Shown piece after piece: positions 1 through 25,400 of a stretch of 55,000 nt of DNA (its first letter is position 1; the number at the start of each line of letters is the position of its first letter). A program made the position numbers and the translations under genes. The stretch comes from Anaeromyces robustus (Eukaryota; Neocallimastigomycota; Neocallimastigomycetes; Neocallimastigales; Neocallimastigaceae), in the NCBI GenBank assembly GCA_002104895.1, contig MCFG01000239.1, forward strand, positions 1 through 55,000, written 5' to 3'. The notes beneath the pieces were generated by a model. That model searched no databases. It had not been told where the DNA came from and was given only the letters and a program-made list of their open reading frames with translations.

Positions 1-1143
1 AATTTAAGATATATTTTAGATAGAGGAGCGAATGCTCCTTCCATCCAATTAATATATAGTTTAATAGATAAGTCTGAAAACCTTGTTTTAGAAACTATTT
101 TTAAACATTTTAATTTTGGAAATACTTTTATCCTCAATTTTCTTCATTTATATAAATATAGAATACCTTTATCAAAGCAACAGCTTCAACAATATTTTAT
201 TAATATAATTAATTTTGATGAAACCATGTATCGTAAAGCAATTTCTAATAAAAATTATAAAGCTTTACAGTTGTTATATCGTTTTGATAAAAGAGATATA
301 AATCACCGTTTAGATAAACTCTTTAAGTTGTTAAACTCTGACGTTTCAAGTCAAATGGAATTCATCAAAATAGTTAAAAATAAAATGGTAAAACTACCTA
401 TTGACGATTATTTTTTAACAAATTTACAAACTATTGAAGAAAAGAGAGATATTATTAAGAATATGATAGTTAAAGACAATATAAATGAATTAGATGGATT
501 TTTAAAAGAACATCATTTTTTACTATCCTATTATAATAATTCATCTAGAGATATATTAATGGATGCTATCAATAATAATGTATCTTACGATATGATAAAA
601 TTTATTCTTGATCATTGCTTTTATGAAACATTAAATTATACAGTACAATTTTATAATTCACCACTATTATCTGTATTGATTAAAAAAGATTTTAAAGTTG
701 CTGATCTTTTATTGAAATATGGTGCAGATATTAATTATAAAGTATTCTTTAATGATAGAATTATTTATTATTTATATTATCGAGATTTTAATTCCAAAGT
801 ATTAAAATATAGTTTAAGTCATGGTCTTATTCTTGCTGATGACGTATTTGATTTGCCATTAAATTTAATAGAAAATCAACAAAATGATTTATTAGAAATT
901 ATATTTAAATACTGTATTTATGATACAGACTTCATTCAAACATTACTACATATTTATAAAAATAATACTTCTCTTTCTTATAAGGAATTAAGAAATATGA
1001 TTTATAATGAAAAAAAGAAAATAAGAATTAAATCTCTTTGGTATGATACTGCTATTAATAAGGAAAATATTGATGCTATAAAAATTTTAGTTCAACATGA
1101 TACTAGAAAATATTTTAAAGCTCTAAAATATTTATCTGGATAA
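1..1143 (+). CDS. Ankyrin-type protein, 5'-truncated by the window edge
   Basis: The frame is open from base 1 to the TAA at 1141-1143 with no stop, so the gene starts upstream of the window. The ATG at 226 is an internal Met. About 380 residues are visible. Weak ankyrin-like helices end in typical caps such as LLLKYGADIN (about 700-735) and ILDRGAN (about 16-36). Two copies of a non-ankyrin module are present, about 118-310 and 922-1110, each starting with F-I-x-x-[FL]-L-x-x-Y-K and followed by a [LS]-x-x-[EQ]-L helix; equivalent Phe codons are at 127 and 931, 268 residues apart. The same module occurs in the ankyrin genes at 24742, 45369 and 50127. No intron is needed and no signal peptide or membrane segment is visible. 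Such proteins generally act by protein-protein binding; the partner is unknown. Confidence 0.8.
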   Translation, partial: NLRYILDRGANAPSIQLIYSLIDKSENLVLETIFKHFNFGNTFILNFLHLYKYRIPLSKQQLQQYFINIINFDETMYRKAISNKNYKALQLLYRFDKRDINHRLDKLFKLLNSDVSSQMEFIKIVKNKMVKLPIDDYFLTNLQTIEEKRDIIKNMIVKDNINELDGFLKEHHFLLSYYNNSSRDILMDAINNNVSYDMIKFILDHCFYETLNYTVQFYNSPLLSVLIKKDFKVADLLLKYGADINYKVFFNDRIIYYLYYRDFNSKVLKYSLSHGLILADDVFDLPLNLIENQQNDLLEIIFKYCIYDTDFIQTLLHIYKNNTSLSYKELRNMIYNEKKKIRIKSLWYDTAINKENIDAIKILVQHDTRKYFKALKYLSG

Positions 1144-1664
1144 ATAAACAGACAAATTATACATATATATGTAATAGAAATTAATAATAATATTATTATA
1201 GTTTATATATAATTTTTCTTACATTAAAATCTAATTAGAAATCTATTCTAACAAACAATTAAAACTTAAATAATTACATATAATAACAAAGAACAAAATA
1301 TATATTTATTTAAAAATGTTTTCTTTTTTTTTTTTTATTCATTTATTTATTTATATTTATAACATTTTTGAAAAAGAAAAATATATAATTGTAGTTATTA
1401 TATAAATTATAAAAAATTGTAAAGTAAAATAAAGAAAAAAAAAATAAATATATTTATTATGAAAGATAAAAATAAACATATTATATTATAATAATATTGT
1501 TATTGTTGTTGCTATTGTTATTTATAAAATATTATTCATGTAATTTAGATACTTTTTAAAATATTTTCTCATAAAAAAAAAATAAAACAAACAAAAAAAA
1601 AAATCAATAAAAGAATAACTTTGCTTTTAAATTGATTTTCTTTTTAAAACGTTATTTATATTTT
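1144..1664. other. Convergent intergenic region
   Basis: This spacer lies between the stop codons of the ankyrin gene (+) and the TmcB-like gene (-). It holds A/T homopolymers and short TTTA and TTG-type repeats only. I see no ORF, RNA gene or strong inverted repeat. Both 3' UTRs and polyadenylation sites must lie here, but AATAAA-like words are too common to choose one. Confidence 0.6.
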
Positions 1665-9637
<7,973 letters not shown>

Positions 9638-9725
9638 TTTAATTATATATTATTTTTTGTATAATGAAAAAGAAATAAATTTTTATCTTGGATAAAAAAA
9701 TAAAAAAAAATTATATATATCTAAC

Positions 9726-9765
9726 AAGTATTTATATTTATAAATATAAATAAATATAAATACTT
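9726..9765. repeat. Inverted repeat in the 5' region of the TmcB-like gene
   Basis: The arms AAGTATTTATATTTAT (9726-9741) and ATAAATATAAATACTT (9750-9765) are perfect 16-bp complements around an 8-base loop. They lie about 90-130 bases upstream of the start codon at 9637. The position would suit a regulatory element, but A/T-rich inverted repeats also arise by chance here. Confidence 0.55.
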
Positions 9766-9982
9766 AGTAAAATTGAAGATGGGTAAAAAATTATATTAAC
9801 TTTAATAATAGTTTTTATTTTTAAACTTTTATTTTAAAAATTTTACTTTTTTTTTCATAATAATTTTTATCTTTAAGTTTATAAGTTTTTAATTTAAAAA
9901 TTTTTTTTCAATATTCAATTTTACTAATAGTTTTTAAATTAAAAAAAATTTAAATGAAAACTTATTATTTTATTTTTAAAAT

Positions 9983-9984
<2 letters not shown>

Positions 9985-10025
<41 letters not shown>
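9985..10025. repeat. Poly-T tract of 41 bases
   Basis: This is an uninterrupted T run, followed by further T-rich blocks to about 10150. It lies about 350 bases upstream of the TmcB-like start. Poly(dA:dT) tracts are known to disfavour nucleosomes; a promoter role is inference. Confidence 0.8.
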
Positions 10026-10188
10026 CTTTTGAATATTAAATTCAAATAAATATTTAATTTTTTTAATTTTTTTCTTTTTTTTTTTTTTTTTTTTTATTTT
10101 TAATTAAAAATTTAAAGTTTTATAATTTTTTTGATTTTATTTTTTTGTTTTTTACTGAAGAAATTTAACTTTTTTTATTTTACTTTTC

Positions 10189-10189
<1 letters not shown>

Positions 10190-10250
<61 letters not shown>

Positions 10251-10257
10251 GTAATAA
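10190..10257. repeat. (AAT)n microsatellite
   Basis: This AAT array in the divergent intergenic region ends just before the decayed coding stretch that begins near 10290. Confidence 0.85.
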
Positions 10258-10289
10258 TTAATTTACCTTTTTTTTAAAAATTTTAAATA

Positions 10290-11552
10290 CAGGTGATTAT
10301 AACGAAATTTATTTAAGCATAAATTTATGTGATAAAACTAAAGATAATAAATATTGGGAAATCCATACTACAAATCTTGGTATTATTAAATGTATAATAA
10401 TAAGTTTTTAATAAGAATAAATTTTTATTTTTTAGTTTTATTTGGTATTATTAAATGTATAATAATAAGTTTTTAATAAGAATAAATTTTTATTTTTTAG
10501 TTTTATTTTTTTTTTATTTTTATAATAATATATTAATCATGATTTGTAAATATTTATTAAACTAGGTTTTTTTTTTATCCAATTGAAAAAATTTTTTTTT
10601 TTTAAGAAATAAAAAATCATGTAGACTTTTTTTTAATATTTAATGGAAATAAGAATTTAAATATTTTTATATTTTCTACTTTTAACTAATAATTTAATAG
10701 GTAAATTATATAATATATGATTATTTGATTTTAGTAATTACTTAAAAATATACATCTTTAATAAGTTAATTAACAAATAAAAAAATATTAGATTTAAATA
10801 AATGAATATAATAATCATGATTATTAATGATTAAATAAACTTTGATTATTTAATTTTGACGATAGTTAAGGTTACTTAAATAATAAAAAAAGATAATAAC
10901 TTATTCATACCAAAAAATGACTTAGAAAATACAAATTATTTTAAGTTGTATTAGACAACAAATTATTTAAAAAAGCTTTAGCTCAATTTAGAAAAAACGA
11001 TGTTATAAAATGAAGTTATTTTATTAAATATATAAATATTTTTTTTTTTCAAAATTCATCTAATTACTAAATATAACTATTTACTAAATATTTTTTTTTA
11101 AAATATATACGTTTTATATATTTAAATATTAATAATAATACTCTCATTCAAAATTATGTCTATCTAGTTGAGGATCAACGCGATTTTTGTAATAACAAAA
11201 GTTATTATATGAATTTTTTTATGAATATCATTTGTACAGTTAAAGGTGAATTAAGAATGACAGACTTAATATATATTATATGAAATACATCAAATTAAAG
11301 TCTATGTTGATGAAATGATTAATGGAAAATAATATAACTATATGATTAACATGATAATAAAATAATAATATTTTATTCTGTGCAGAAACGTTTAAAGGTA
11401 TTATGATGTAGACCATTTGAATAATAATAATAAAGATTTTCACATATATTGTTGTAGATAGGAAAATAACTAATATCAGATTGTTTGAAATTATAATGAA
11501 CCCAATTTCAAATAAATTCTATATTTTTGTTGATTATATACATATTAATTAA
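10290..11552 (+). pseudogene. Decayed coding remnants, family not recognised
   Basis: Several stretches read like protein but are broken by stops and frame changes. A 10294-10379 segment flanked by an ACAG acceptor and a GTATTA donor encodes a GDYNEIYLSINLC-type sequence with KYWEIHTTN. A segment near 10930-11010 includes FKKALAQFRKNDVIK. The segment 11134-11273 encodes YVYLVEDQRDF and ICTVKGELRMTD, ends in a stop, and continues in another frame as YEIHQIKVYVDEMINGK. The segment about 11420-11552 includes VVDRKITNIRLFEI. Charge and hydrophobic alternation differ from the surrounding low-complexity DNA. I cannot name the family. The alternative is chance open frames, which I consider less likely because four segments lie on one strand in order. 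Confidence 0.35.
10377..10506. repeat. 65-bp perfect tandem duplication
   Basis: The 65-base unit beginning TTGGTATTATTAAATGTATA occurs at 10377-10441 and again at 10442-10506. The two copies look identical, which implies a recent duplication. The first copy starts inside the last codons of a decayed exon-like segment and runs into its presumed intron. Confidence 0.92.
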
Positions 11553-12407
11553 AATTATAATAAAATACAATCAATTATATAATTTAATAAATATATAATA
11601 TATATTTATTATAAGATTTATATAAAAATATATTTATTATATATTTGAAAAAGTTTTTCTCAAAAAAAAAAAAAAAGAAAAACTTATAATAATTATGTGT
11701 TATCATTTTAAATAAATGAAATAATTACTACTTTAAATTCAATTTAATTTTATAAATTATAAGTAAAATTTTTTTACAAAGATGATCTTGTAATAAATGT
11801 GATACAATAAAGTTTTTTATCTATTTTACTTTTTTTATATACCATGGATTATGACAAAAATATTAAGCAAAAAAAATTATATAATTAAATGAAAGTCAAA
11901 ATTGATCATATTTAAAAATATGTATTTAAAAATGTTATTTTAATTAATATGAAAATGAATATTTTAATTAAGAAAAAATAAGATTATTATAGTTCAAAGT
12001 AAAAATATATAACCAACAGATATTTAATACAAATTTAATACAAATAAAATTGTTTATAAATATTAATAAATTTATAATGTTTTGGTAATTATAAATTTTA
12101 ATAAATAATTTTTTTTTTTTAAAATTTAAATAATACGGAATTTTTTTATATTTGTAAAAAAATAAGAACAAAACCATATTGAATTAACAAGAAATAACAA
12201 AAAAAAAAAAATTTTAAGAAAAAAAAAAAAAATATTTAGTAATAATTATTTTTGTATCATTTAGTTTTTTTTATTTTAATAAATAATAATAATAGTATAT
12301 AGATAACAGAACTTAAAATTATAAAAAAAAAATAAAATAATAATATGATAATACCAAATTTCATATAGGTTAAATATTTAATTTTTAATAATAATAGAAA
12401 TAGAAAA

Positions 12408-18495
<6,088 letters not shown>

Positions 18496-19462
18496 AAAAT
18501 AGTTTTTTTTTTCTATTTATTTGTTAACTGTTTCAATAACTTTTTTTTTAAAAAATATTTAAATAATTAAGATATAAATAAGTAAAATAATTTAAATATA
18601 TAATTATAGTAATAAAAAATGTAAAATTCAAAATAAATCTAAAAAAAAATATATAATTAAAAGATAATATTTATAATATAAAAAAAATTAATAAATATTA
18701 AAGTTTTAATGTTTCTTTTTGGTTTAGTTATATAAAAAAGTTAGAGAAGATAAAGCCTTATTATTATAATATATATAAAAATAAAAATATAAATATAAAT
18801 ATAAATATGTTAATATTAAATTATTATTTATAAATATATTAAATTTATTTTTCTTATATTAATAATTTTTAAAAAAAAAAAAAAAAAAGATAAAATTTTA
18901 ATATAATTTATATTTAATTATATTTTAATTAAAATTTATATTTTATTTAAAAAAAAATTATACAAATATGCATATATACAAATAATAAAAAGATGGATTA
19001 TTTCAATGATTTTAATTATTTTAATTTATTTTAATTTATTTTAATATTATACATCATATTATTATTGTAACTATTATATTATATATTATATTACAATTTT
19101 TTTATATACAAATATATTATTATTTAATATTACGAATAAAGTTTAATGAGTTTATTTATGAAAAACTTTATTTTGAATAATCATATTGAAAATGTTACAC
19201 AGTTTAAATAAAAAACTATCATCCTACTTTATTGATTTTGTAGTACTACAATAAAAACTTTCTTGGTTACAATATTAAGAAAATATTGCAATATGACATA
19301 TATTGATATAAACTATAATATATTAATAAAATATTTAAAATTTAAATATTATAAATTAATTAAAATAAATTAAAGAAAAAAAAAAAAAAAAACATTTTAT
19401 AACTTTTTATAGTAAGTGGATAAATTAATTAAATATAGATAAATAAATGATTAATTAATTAA

Positions 19463-19554
<92 letters not shown>

Positions 19555-20019
19555 AAGTAAAAAGATAAGATTTTTTTATTAAATTATTTTAAAAAAAAAA
19601 AATTTAAATGAAAGATTTCTTGATTTGGAAATTAATATACCAATTTAAACACAAAAAATATATTTAAATAATTACAAAAAATATATAAATAGTTCTAATA
19701 ATATTTAATAAAAAATTTTTTTTTCAAATAGCAAAAATAAAAATTAAAAAAAAAAAAAAATAGAAATAAAAAAATAAATAGAAATATTTATTATACAAAT
19801 ATATATAGAAAGAAATTTATAATAAATGAATTTTTAAATATTGTAAAAATTCAAAATAATTATAAAGTTTTCTTTTTATATATAATATATATTGGTAAAA
19901 TAAATATTTTGTAAAATTATAAACAAATTAAAATTAAAATTATTAAAATAACAAAAATTTAAAATTATATGTAAATAAATACATTGTAAAAAAATAAAAA
20001 TAATAATAAAAATTAAGAA
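18496..20019. other. Intergenic region, GPCR-like gene to CotH gene
   Basis: This spacer is A/T homopolymers, an AAAT array and short tandem AATAT-type repeats. I found no frame, splice-flanked exon or RNA gene. The 5' region of the CotH gene occupies the right end. Confidence 0.6.
19459..19553. repeat. (AAAT)n microsatellite
   Basis: A nearly perfect AAAT tetranucleotide array of about 95 bases, about 470 bases upstream of the CotH start codon. Confidence 0.92.
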
Positions 20020-20206
20020 ATGTTCAAATTTAGTGTATATTTATTGTTCTTTTTAATATGTAAGATAATATAATTAATAATTTCAATAATTAATATTCAA
20101 TTATAATTTAATTAATTATCGTTTATAAATTTATATATATATACATATTTTTTATATTATTGTTATTACTTATTATTAATTATTGTTGTTTATGATTATT
20201 TATTAC

Positions 20207-20237
<31 letters not shown>

Positions 20238-23200
20238 CATATTCATATAAATGTATATATTTTCAATTATAAAGTTTTAGGCCATGCTCTAACTCAAAGT
20301 ACAGATAGTTATTTTGGAAATGTAAGAAGAGCAGAGTATTTTGAGAAAACTGATTTTAAAATGCCAAAAATTACAATTAAATTAAATGACGAAGATTATA
20401 AAAATTTTTTTCTCACTTATCAATGCTTACATGATACTAATTCTAAACTTCGTATAAGAAATGATGATTGCTATACAGCTCCATGGGTTAATCTTGATGA
20501 AACTTTAAAAGGTGTATTTAATCAATCACTTATTGAAAAGAGTATTATCAAAGATTCAAATGATTTAAAAATTATTAATAATAAAAATATTACTTTAACT
20601 AATTTTGAGCATATTATTACAACCTATTCAAATTATACTGTTCAAGATATACTTTCTACAGCTTTTGGCTTATATACTATTCCAGAATATGAAGCTAAAA
20701 ATGCAGGAATGACTTTCAGTCTTAAAGAGTAAAGTATTAACATATATAAATAAAAAATAAATAAATAATTAAATTAATAAATAAATAATTAATTAATTAT
20801 TTATTTAAATTAATAAATTAATAAATAAATGAATAAATGAATAAATAAATAAATAAAAAATTAAAAAAAATTAGTAAATTAATAAAAAATAAATAAATTA
20901 AATTAAATAAAAATCAATGAAAAATAATTTTTTATTTTTATATCATATAATTTATTAATATAAATTTTCCAAAAAAATTTTTTCATATTATAAATAAATA
21001 TATATAATTAATTAGTGATGTTCAAACTTTCCCAAGTATTAAATTTTCAGTTGGAGGGAAATATACCAAAGTATTTGAAAAATTAGGTTATAATATAAAA
21101 ATTAAAAAAGGTATGCTTTATGAAAGAAAACAATTTCGTCTTCGTTCAGAATCAGTTGATCCATCTTTTATTAGAGAAAAATTATCATATGATATTTGTA
21201 ATTTAATTGGATTACCATCACTTTCATCAAATTTTGCTCGTGTTTATTTTAATAAAAAATTTATGGGTTTGTACTCGGTTAGGGATGCTTTTAAACCTCA
21301 ATGGATTGAATATACTTATGGTGAAGCTTCAACAAAACATTTATATACATGTGATTCTTCCTATGGTAATAATGCATATTTCAATTGTAAAAATGATGAT
21401 GATGATATTAAGGAAGATAAAGAATGGGATAATTTTATAAAACGTTTAACTAAAGTTAAAAATAGAAAAGATCTTGAAGAATTCTTTGATGTTGAAACAT
21501 ATATGAAATGGCAAGCTATTAAATATTTATTTGGCTCTTGGGATCATGTAACAAATGCACATAATCAATTTTTATATATGTTCCATGATACTACATCAGG
21601 AAATGATAAATGGATTCCTTTACTTTATGATTTTGATAGTGAATTTGGTGCATATAAAGATCCTAAGCCTCGCCGTTCTTTTTACGATGATACTCTTGAT
21701 TCTTATAATCCTATTTATAATATTCTTGAATTAAATGACAAAAATGAAGAATTAATATCATATATTGATAAATTTATGAGAGAAGCATTTAATCCATTGA
21801 AATTGATACCACGTATTGATCAATTAAAAACTTTCCTTTCAAAATATGTTAAGGAAGACCGTACTCCAGATGAAAATGGTGTTTTACCAGGTAGAATGAA
21901 AAGAGATAGAATAAAAATTGAAGATTCCTTTTCTTATGATGATTTTCTTGGAAATCTTGATTATACAACTATTATTCTTAAAAAATATACTAGTGAAGTT
22001 ATTTATAAATCAGATATAATTTATGGTTTAAAAGAATGGATTATTGAAAGGTTTAATTTTGCATGTGAATTTTATAAATTAGATTGTAGTTATATTCCAA
22101 AATCTTTAAATTTTGATAATTATGAACATAAAGCTATAGAATATAATGAAAAACCTGGTTATTGTCATAATTCAGGTTATAGTTGTTGTGTTTCTACAAC
22201 TAAAGTTTTATCAGGAGATGGTACAGGTGATTGGGGTGTTGAATTTAATGACTGGTGTTTATTTGATGAATCTGCGAAACGTATGGAAGAATTATATCAT
22301 TTTAAAAAAGATGAAGAAGATCCTAAAAATGATGACAATAATGGTGATAATAATAATATTGATGATGAATGTTGGTCTATAGCTGAAGGTTTTCCATGTT
22401 GTGAAAATAAAGATACTATAATTTCCATTATTCAATCAGGAAGAGGATGGGGTGTTGAAAATGGTCATTGGTGTGGTATTATAGATGAAGACCCAGATGA
22501 TAAAATATGTCCAAAATCTGGGGATTATCCTTGTTGTAAAGGTTGTGATGTTTATTATACTGATGATGTAGAATGGGGTATTGAAAATGGTGATTGGTGT
22601 TCTATTCCATATGAATGTAAAAAATCTAGTACCTCTACTACTACTACCACTACCACTACCACTACAACTGCCACTCCTACTGCAACAGTAATTCAAAATC
22701 CTTCAGGATGTTCTACTTTATCTCCAGGTTTTAGTCCATGTGGTGGTAAAAAGTATCCAGATGCTTCTCCTTGTTGTGAAGAAGGTTTTAAATGTGAATA
22801 TCATAATAAAAATTTATTTGTTTGTGTACCAATAGTTAAAACTACAAAGGGTCTTCCACCAATTGCTGCTGCTACTACTACTACTACTACAACTACTAAT
22901 ACTACTATGAAAATTACTACTGCACAATTAACTACTACAACAACAATAACTACGACTACTACTAGAAAACCAATAACCACAACAACAACAACAACAACTA
23001 CTACTACTACTAAACTATCAACTTCTACACCAGTTTCAGAATGCTGGTCACTTAGTCAAGGTTATCCATGTTGTGTAAATAAAAACACAAAAATAAAATC
23101 TACTTCTAGTAATGGAGATGAATGGGGTGTTGAAAATAATGAATGGTGTGGTATAACTGATTTACAACGTTGTCCAAGTTCTGGAAATTATAAATGTTGT

Positions 23201-23518
23201 AAATCATCTTGCAGTGTTTATTATGTTGATACGGAAGAATGGGGTTATGAACATGGTGAATGGTGTTTAATTCCTTATAAATGTAAAAAGTCTACAACCA
23301 CAACTACTACTACTACTACTACTACTACCACAACAATAGCTGTAAAAACAAGAACACAACCTATCATTATTCCAACACCAGAAATATGTACTAGTATAAC
23401 TCAAGGATTTTTCCCATGTGGTGGATTAAGACATCCTGATGCATCTCCATGTTGTGAAGAAGGTTTCAGATGTGAATATCAAAATGAAAACTATTACATG
23501 TGTGTTTATATTGAATAA
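20020..23518 (+). CDS. Secreted CotH-family protein with five fungal dockerins and two CBM1-like modules
   Basis: Three exons (20020-20059, 20281-20728, 21016-23518) give 996 residues. Exon 1 and the start of exon 2 encode a signal peptide (MFKFSVYLLFFLICHALTQS). A CotH kinase-like domain covers about residues 30-500, with LRSESVDPSFIREKL near 204-218 and the acidic motif LLYDFDSEFG near 365-374, matching the Asp-x-Asp metal/catalytic motif of CotH kinases. Dockerins of the CBM10-like fungal type (C-x-CC, W-G-V/I-E, WC) lie near 545-580, 615-651, 661-697, 839-875 and 882-920. CBM1-like modules (PCGG, SPCCEEGF, CEYQN, aromatic-C) lie near 728-766 and 954-996. Poly-Thr linkers separate them. 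Fungal dockerins tether proteins to the extracellular cellulosome, so this is very likely a cellulosome component. Bacterial and Mucorales CotH proteins include protein kinases; the substrate here is unknown. Confidence 0.94.
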
Positions 23519-24741
23519 TTTAAAGATATACATTAAAATAATAAAAAAAATAAAGATAATAATAATAATAAATGAAAAATTAAATTGAAATAAAATTATA
23601 AGCAGTCAAATAAAAAAAAAAAAAATAAAATTATTCAAGTATAATCAAATTAAAATTAATCAAAATATTTAATATAAAACAATATAATAGTTAATCAAAT
23701 AACAATATTAATATAATTATAATTATAATAATTATAAATAATAATATAATAAATAATAAATAATTATTATAATAATGAAAATTATTAGTTTAAATTCAAT
23801 AATTTATAAAATCAATATCAGTAATAAATAATATTTAATTTGTTATTAAAAATTTATTTTTTTTTTCTATTTAAATTTTCTTTTTTTTTTTTTTTTTTTT
23901 TAATATATTTATTTTTTTTTTTCAATAGAAAAAAAAAATAATAATATTAATGAAATTTGAATAACTTATTTATTTATTATATTTATAACAAATAATTAAT
24001 AAATTAATAATGAAACTAATAATATATTAGAAATAAATTATTATTTATTTTTTAAATTCCTATTAGGAAATAATAATAGTTATATAATAAAATATAACAT
24101 AACAAAAAATATATATATATTATATTTCAAAGTAATATAATAAAAATAATATTATATTACTAAAAAAAAAAGGGAAAAGTTATAACATTAACCCATATAT
24201 ATATATTAAATATAAGGAGAAGAAAAGAAAAAAAAAAGATAATACCTATTATTTGAAAATATTTTAATAATTATAAATAATAATTATTTGAAAATATTTT
24301 TTGTTTGCTAGAATATATAATTTTAAAAAAATATGTATTGCCAAAATAATGTTTCACAAAATAAAAAAATATAAAATGGACAATATATGTTGAATATGTA
24401 AAACTATAAATTATAAAATGTATTAAATAAAATTATATAATTATTAAAATTAATTTTTAAAAAAAAATGTTAAAAGATATAAATTTAAAATTTTATTAAT
24501 TATTTATTTTATTTTTTATATATATAATATTTTAATTATTTAAAATAAATGTTTTATGTATTTTTTATTAAAAAATTATTAACTTTTATTTTAATGTAAA
24601 TATAAACAGTAACTACAATAATTTTATTAATATTTAGACCGTTATAATTAACCTAAATTTATAAATAAATGTTTAAAATTATTAAAAAAAATCAAATTAT
24701 AATATTTTATAAATAATAATAGATAAATATCAATCGAAGAA
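23519..24741. other. Intergenic region, CotH gene to Gln/Asn-rich ankyrin gene
   Basis: Only A/T-rich low-complexity sequence is visible: A/T runs and ATAATT-type repeats. No frame or splice-flanked segment is supportable. The 5' region of the ankyrin gene lies at the right end. Confidence 0.6.
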
Positions 24742-25352
24742 ATGAATTTAGATAAAAGTAATAAAGGTAAACAAAATCTTTTAATAAATGAACAAAATGA
24801 AAACCAAAATAAAAATATAAATTCTACAAGTTTAAAAAAAAAACAAAGTCAAAATATGGGTTCAACATCAATGAAAAATAAAAATGAAAATTCTAATTGT
24901 AATATTAAACAAAGTCAAAATAGTTTAAATTTTAATTTAAATAAAAAACAAGAAAATCATCAACAAAACCAAAATGAAAATGTAAATAATACAAATCTTA
25001 AGAAAAAACAAAGTCAAAAAAATCTAGGTTCCTTTTCAAATGAACAGCAACAACAACAACAGCAACAAAATCAAAACCTAAACCATAAAAGAAGTAATGT
25101 TAGAATTGGAAAAAAACAAAGCCATAAAAATTTAAATATTACTTTTAATGAAAAACAGAAGAATCAAGGAGAAAGTGAAACTCAATCATTAAATAATGTG
25201 GGCATTAAAAAAAAGAAAAGTTTAAAAAATTTAAATTCTAATTCAAATGAACAATCTAATTTACAAGGTCAAATTCAACAAAATAACAATCAAAATTATA
25301 GAGGTATTAAGAAAAAGCAAAGTAAAAAAAATTTAAATTCTAATTCAAAAGG

Positions 25353-25400
<48 letters not shown>

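Larger units (their letters stand above)
9638..12407. other. Divergent intergenic region between TmcB-like gene and GPCR-like gene
   Basis: This 2.8-kb spacer carries both 5' regions. It contains a 16-bp-arm inverted repeat, a 41-base T run, an AAT array, a 65-bp tandem duplication and a decayed coding stretch (all listed separately). From about 11560 to 12400 I see only A/T-rich sequence with no supportable gene. The 69-codon minus-strand frame at 11968-12177 is Ile/Asn/Leu-rich and looks like chance. Confidence 0.6.

Noticed and set aside
11968-12177. 69-codon minus-strand frame
   Set aside because: Composition is what A/T-rich DNA gives by chance; no motif, partner exon or conservation seen.
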